This document shows, piece after piece, positions 59,066 through 64,000 of a stretch of 64,000 bases of DNA (the first letter of the stretch is position 1; each line of letters begins with the position of its first letter). The notes under the pieces were generated by a model. That model was given only the letters and a program-made list of their open reading frames with translations, was not told the origin of the DNA and did no database searches. The stretch comes from Lophius americanus (lineage: Eukaryota; Chordata; Actinopteri; Lophiiformes; Lophiidae). The stretch lies in assembly GCA_037951165.1 (NCBI GenBank), contig JBBDHG010000004.1:496001-560000 (forward strand), read 5' to 3'. Made by a program: the position numbers and the translations under genes.

Positions 59066-62000
59066 ATGGAGGTCCTGAGGAAGTCCTCTGTGTTTGCTGC
59101 AGAGGTGTTGGATGTGTTTGACCGATCGTTGACTGAGAGGGAGCTGGTGTCCGAGTCTAAAGCCTTGTGTAGAGACTACATTCTATCCAGGCTCAATCAG
59201 AATGGACTGGGATGGTCCAAAACTGAACTGAATCTCTCTGCATCAAATGCAACACTTACTGACGTGTCATTGGTTCTTCTCTGTCTTGGTAAGCGAAATC
59301 TGAAAAGCATCGTAGTTGTTGCAAAAAAAATGTGTACGCTTCAGGGGCATAGCCATAACTTATTTTATTGTGTATTTTGAACCTAATTTATTAGCCCTTT
59401 AATATAATCACCAAAAAAAATGATAGAAAATGTATTTCTTTGTACATATTATTTCTTGGGGGCAAATATTAGTTTCATATCTTAGGTGTTCTAAATTTAC
59501 CATAAAATGACATTGTTTGAACAAGCAAACTAACCTTTCGATAAAGCATGTTTTTGGTTGTGTCAAGTTAAATAATTTCGTTTAGTTATTCCTCACAAGT
59601 TACAATATGCAAAAAAAATTTAAAATCCTATGGAGCAAAAGTTACTCGATAGCCATATTTAATGCCTCCTCCTCAGTTGCCCCTTTGACCCGTTGTGCCT
59701 CCCAGGGCTCCATCCCTGACCCTTACCTTAGCATGCTGCCACTGGGTCATATAATAAACAATTTCAGTCAAGAGCCACACATTTTTCTGTAAGAACTAGG
59801 AACTAAAAGCGTGCGCAACCAAAAAGCTGAGCAGGACATTAGAGGATTATAGAAAAGGTTGCCTGGATAACTTGAAGTGGACACATTTTCTGTGATATTG
59901 ACAGCTCAGTGACATTGCCACAGGTTTGTTTTATTTATTTTTTAATATTTTATTTGACAGGAATGATGTTTGCAAGCAATTGTCATATTTGAATGAAATT
60001 AAACCAATGGACTGTATGGAGGACATCTAGCTGCATCTAATTTACGGCCCCACTCCCGGGTTAAGCCTTTAATTAAGTATCGTGTCACAATTTAACACAA
60101 AGATTACCTTAAACATTAATTAAACATTATTATATTCATATAGAATACAGGCCTCACAGACCTATATATTGATGTTGAGTATTTGTGTGCACTCAAACTC
60201 TGAAAAGTAACTTAAAATTAAATGTAAATTTTCATTTTAAGGCTTAACATTTAAAAGAATAAAACTGGTGTTTGTTGGTTTTGGATTTGAAGAGAAGAGT
60301 TGCTGCTTTCTAATCTACTTTTAGAAAATTGAAGGCTGGGAACGGACAAGACTACTCAGCAGAGCTGGAATAGGTAATTGATAAACAAAAAATTAGACCG
60401 AGTAACTCTGGAGTCCTGACTCTTAAAATGATCTCTAGAGACTATACTGTATATTTATATATGAAGTTATGATAAACTTGGGTCTTGACTCGCTGGAGAC
60501 AGCAGCCAAAGTGCCCGGTCTTTTAAAGGGGTGCCAGCTGACATTAAGAAGATTTACTTAAAAATCCTAACTGTTCTGCAATGAAAGAACAGAATAAATA
60601 GTTTGGAACAGTTAAATTGCTGAGTTAAATGATACTTTGTGTAACCCATTACGCTTCAACTGAATATGTGTTGTAGTTCATGTCTCTTTCACTGTGATTA
60701 AGTGTGGTATTCCTCACAGATTTCTGATTCTTTTATTTTGCCGTGTTCTCCCACTGTTACGTAGGCGATGAGCTGGAGAGTATACAGCCCAGCTTGTACA
60801 GGAACGTGGCGAGGCAGCTCAACATTTCTGTTGCCATGGAGAGCATGGTTTCAGATGCCTTCATCGGTGTAGCAACAGAGATCTTCTCAACAGGTATACA
60901 TGGCTTTTAATCAAGGAGATAATGATGCAGCGTCACTCTATATGATCTGTAGTGGAAACTCAACATACAGTCTTTAACCGCTGGAGAAGTGGACGGCGTC
61001 TCAGACGATTGATTAAATACTTAAACTGCCTTGCTTTCAGTGAGAAGGAGTTGGTGTGAATCTTGCGTAGAAAGTCTGGGATCTCAACCAAAACACTTAA
61101 TTGCTCTTAAAATGGATGAAGTCGAATACATGAATGAATTACGTTAACAATCCCTATGTGTGACACAGTGGTGGCACTAACCTTTTCCACAGCATATTCT
61201 TTAGGACACTATTCCCTTTTTGTCACTTCCAACTGACAATGGTAAAACAGTTATATAATAATGATTATAAGGAAGGGATAGAATTCTTGCCTTTTCGTCA
61301 TTTATATCACAATAAATGCAACCATTGTGGTTGTAATGTAGAGGTCTGATCCCCAGTTTTCATCTAGCAGCATCTTATTCATCATATTCCGGCTTTTCCC
61401 TTTATGGTTGGCCACAGCGGACCATCTATTTCCATTTTCCCATGTCATTTGTAACACCAACCAGTTCGATCTCCTCTCACCACATTAAGAATCTTCCCCT
61501 TTGGTCTTCCCCTTTTTCTCCTGCCGGGCAGCTCCATCTCCAGCATCCCTCAATCAATATATCCACTATCCCTCCTTTTTAAATGTCCAGGACATCTCAA
61601 TCTTGACCCTCTAACTTTGTCATGTCTATTCTAGGCTGAATAGCAGATGTGCTTGTTTCTAATCCTGTCTATCCTCGTCACTCACAAAGAAAATCTTAAC
61701 ATCTTCAGCTCTGTCTCCTGTCTTTTAGTCGATGCCTCCACCCCTAAACCATACATCAGACCTGGTCTGTCTTGTAAATCATTGCCTTCACTCTTGCTGT
61801 TACTCGTCTGTCACAGTTAACTCTGGACACGCTTCTCAACTGGTTAAGATCTTACTTGCTCCGCTAGTTTGCATTATATCTACAAAAATGATGACTGTGA
61901 CCAGCTGTATGTTTGGTGTGACTTAAAATATGTTAGTAAGTTTGCATTTAACAACAATTGCATACTACTGTGAGCATGTTAGTTATTTCAGCCTTCAGCA

Positions 62001-63732
62001 AAAAGCAGTAACTTTTAGAGGGCCTGTTCTTGATGTTGTTTTACGTTGCCATGACACCGGATGTATTTAGCGTAATATTTGTGCACGTTGTCAGTATGAG
62101 CCTTTGGGATAGATTGGATCGCTTGAGCACATTATGTTGCTCGGCTCAAAAGGGCGCATTTCACGGAACGATTACTTGATATAAATTGTCATACTTGTGT
62201 TCTGGCAGAGCTTGTGCTTGTTTGACGTCAGCTATGGGAAATAGCGTGGGATTCCTCCTGAAGAGTAACAAACTGGTGAACCCAGGCTGCCCTTGCCTTC
62301 AGGGATGGGTTGAAACCTGGGTATAAATAGAACACATCATCCAAGTTTGTTATTCCTGTTGTCTGGGATTCGCTTAATGAACACATACTTTCTTTCGAGT
62401 CTCCTCAGGCTCAAGTTTGATGCAGAGACCACTTAGGAATGATGTGTATGTTAATGATATTCTAGGAAGTGGTTTAGTGGCCGTCTATATTGCGGTCTCC
62501 CTCACTGAATTCAAAAAGACTGGTCTCCTCTCCATCTACTATCTCTGCCTGCCTCCAATTCCTGCTCTTCCTCATTCCCCGCCTTCTCGACTCCAGCTCT
62601 ATTCCTAACAATCTTGTCTCTATTCTTGGCCTGATTCTCAGTAGGGAGTGAGACGTGACATGCTCTGACTGCCTCTAATAATGGTTATCTCATTTAAGCT
62701 TAGCCAGAGCTCTATCCCCTTAAAGCCTCAGTCAGACACTATGGGTCAGCTCTGAGGAACAGTCAGGAAGATGCAAGCTGATCAGAAGAGGCTGATGATT
62801 TACGCTGCACAACATTAGTGATGGTCGTCGTAAATATCCTTCTGCGTAAAAACTGTACCATGAAAAGTCTGGATGCCCTTAATTATCAGAATAGAAAGAC
62901 AAGATGACAAAGAACAGGCTAATTTCAGCTTTTTGCCTCTTAATTGTTTCATTATATTGAATGCCAAAATAATTTCTGATTGTTTTGTTCATTGCTCTTT
63001 ACCAATTTCCCCAGTGTTCAACCACCTCAAAGCAAAAAAGTTTTACCATCTTTAGTTTACAGCTGGTATGGTAAGACATTTTATCAGCTGCTATGACACA
63101 AATGCCCTGGTTTATTGAATTAAACCAGGTATTTACAGTTTATTTCAGGTCAAGGTCCATTGATTGCCCCATACCCTTCGTGTCAGGTCACAGAATACCT
63201 AACAGTAAGGAGGAAAGAGAAGTAACTGTGTAAAAAAGTGAACTTTCACCCTCTCCTTTATCCAAAATTTATGAATATGCACATATTGTACTGGGAAGTC
63301 CATTCTCATTGTGCTTGAGAGGTTTTTGGTTTACACAACCTGGATCATGATTGTCTCCAAACATGTCATGACGTCACAAAAAACTGCGGTTTGAATGTAC
63401 TTGCATCAAACCCAGATTGGACTGCACCTAAAAAAAAAAATGCTTCCTCAGTTAAGTATTAATGATTTTGAAAAAAAAAGTATAAAAATGTATGTTTTAA
63501 TGATGAGTATTTGAAACATCTGTTTGATGTGAAACATGACTGAGCGGTGTCTGTTTCTCATGCTGTAGGTATAACGTGGGGAAAGGTGGTATCCATGTAT
63601 GCAGTAGCCGGAGCTCTGGCGATAGATTGTGTCAGACAAGGCCATCCCACCACTGTTCACATTCTTGTGGACAGTCTAGGCCAGTTTGTACGGAAGTTTC
63701 TGATTCACTGGCTGAAGAGACGGGGAGGATGG
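59066..63732 (+). CDS. bok: BCL2-related ovarian killer (BOK), 5' three coding exons; gene runs out of the window
   Basis: BOK is a BCL-2 family effector related to BAX and BAK, found mainly on ER and outer mitochondrial membranes. Exons: 59066-59288, 60765-60893, 63569-63732 (172 codons so far, all phases matched). The start MEVLRKSSVFAAEVLDVF is the family N-terminus. A BH4-like helix covers about 12-45. BH3 spans the exon 1/2 junction (LVLLCLG then DELESIQ, about 68-81). BH1 is GITWGKVVSMYAVAG at 118-132. The BH2 start HWLKRRGGW ends at 172. A GTAAGT donor follows. The last exon, with the rest of BH2 and the transmembrane anchor, should lie beyond 64000. Teleosts often carry two bok copies; which one this is was not decided. 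Confidence 0.94.
59640..59785 (+). mobile_element. LINE RT fragment in bok intron 1
   Basis: FNASSSVAPLTRCASQGSIP followed by LSMLPLGHII is a short, degraded piece of L2-like reverse transcriptase, the same piece as at 45090-45250. Confidence 0.65.
61380..61860 (-). mobile_element. RTE-like LINE 3' coding remnant (antisense) in bok intron 2
   Basis: The plus strand carries CCTGCCGGGCAGCTCCATCT, CCAGCATCCCTC, TAATCCTGTCTATCCTCGTC and CTTAACATCTTCAGCTCTG. These are the inverse of the ELPGRRK, MLEMELPG, MDRIRN and AELKMLR coding stretch that follows the RT domain of RTE-type LINEs. Broken by indels; inactive. Confidence 0.7.
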
Positions 63733-64000
63733 GTAAGTCACCGCTGTTGAAGCATGATTAGCAGTGTGAAGAAATGTTACATTTTCAAAACAAAATAAGA
63801 AAAAATTAAAAAAAAATGGAGATTGCTGCACAGGGTCAAATAGAGTAACATAGGCAAAAAATTATTTTTAACTCACATTATCTTCATCAAAGAAAAAATA
63901 TATTTTTGGTTCAGAGCATCATCTGGTTTCATAAACATAGTAACGTTCATGTTGGCTGATTGGCTGCAGCAGTTTCCATAGTTCTCTCTCAATAAGCAGA
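63733..64000 (+). other. bok: Start of bok intron 3
   Basis: Begins with GTAAGT immediately after the BH2 Trp codon and runs to the window edge. No acceptor or further coding exon is visible. Confidence 0.8.

Overview
The window looks like nuclear DNA of a teleost fish. Genes are split into short exons with GT-AG introns. The protein families are vertebrate ones. Non-coding DNA is AT-rich and full of fish-type repeats: L2-like, L1-like and RTE-like LINE remnants, tRNA-derived SINEs, Tc1 relics, inverted-repeat MITEs, a Ty3/gypsy remnant, and TA, TAA and CA microsatellites. No bacterial operon, CRISPR array, tRNA or rRNA gene was seen.

Six genes can be read. On the minus strand are ubxn7 (6581-13425, 11 coding exons, 527 codons) and ppp1r7/sds22 (19003-28098, 10 exons, 345 codons). 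On the plus strand are an MHC class I-like, EPCR-like membrane protein gene (33501-36987, 6 exons, 235 codons) and cdc20 (39727-42379, 10 exons, 498 codons). elovl1 is on the minus strand (48998-51715, 7 coding exons, 314 codons, plus a probable non-coding first exon near 52415). bok is on the plus strand (59066-63732, three coding exons visible, the last one outside the window). Every exon chain keeps reading frame across phase-matched junctions, which is the main support for the models.

Layout: 1-6580 is repeats with no gene; 6581-13425 ubxn7; 13426-19002 repeats; 19003-28098 ppp1r7, whose intron 6 holds a gypsy remnant; 28099-33500 intergenic, with a CTCF-like motif beside ppp1r7 and a MITE; 33501-36987 the class I-like gene with a Tc1 relic in intron 1; 39100-42379 cdc20 with a cell-cycle-type promoter; 42380-48997 L1-like, L2-like and simple repeats, plus a segment resembling the elovl1 promoter and first exon; 48998-52830 elovl1; 52831-58300 repeats; 58300-64000 bok.

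The genes do not form one pathway. UBXN7 serves p97 and ubiquitin ligases, PPP1R7 serves PP1, CDC20 activates the APC/C, ELOVL1 elongates fatty acids, and BOK is a BCL-2 family protein. The convergent cdc20/elovl1 pair is a conserved vertebrate neighbourhood. The most interesting points are the class I-like gene with no alpha-3 domain and a short alpha-1 region, the second copy of the elovl1 promoter/first-exon block, and an inverted pair of copies of an unclassified repeat at 0.6-1.1 kb and 15.6-16.0 kb.
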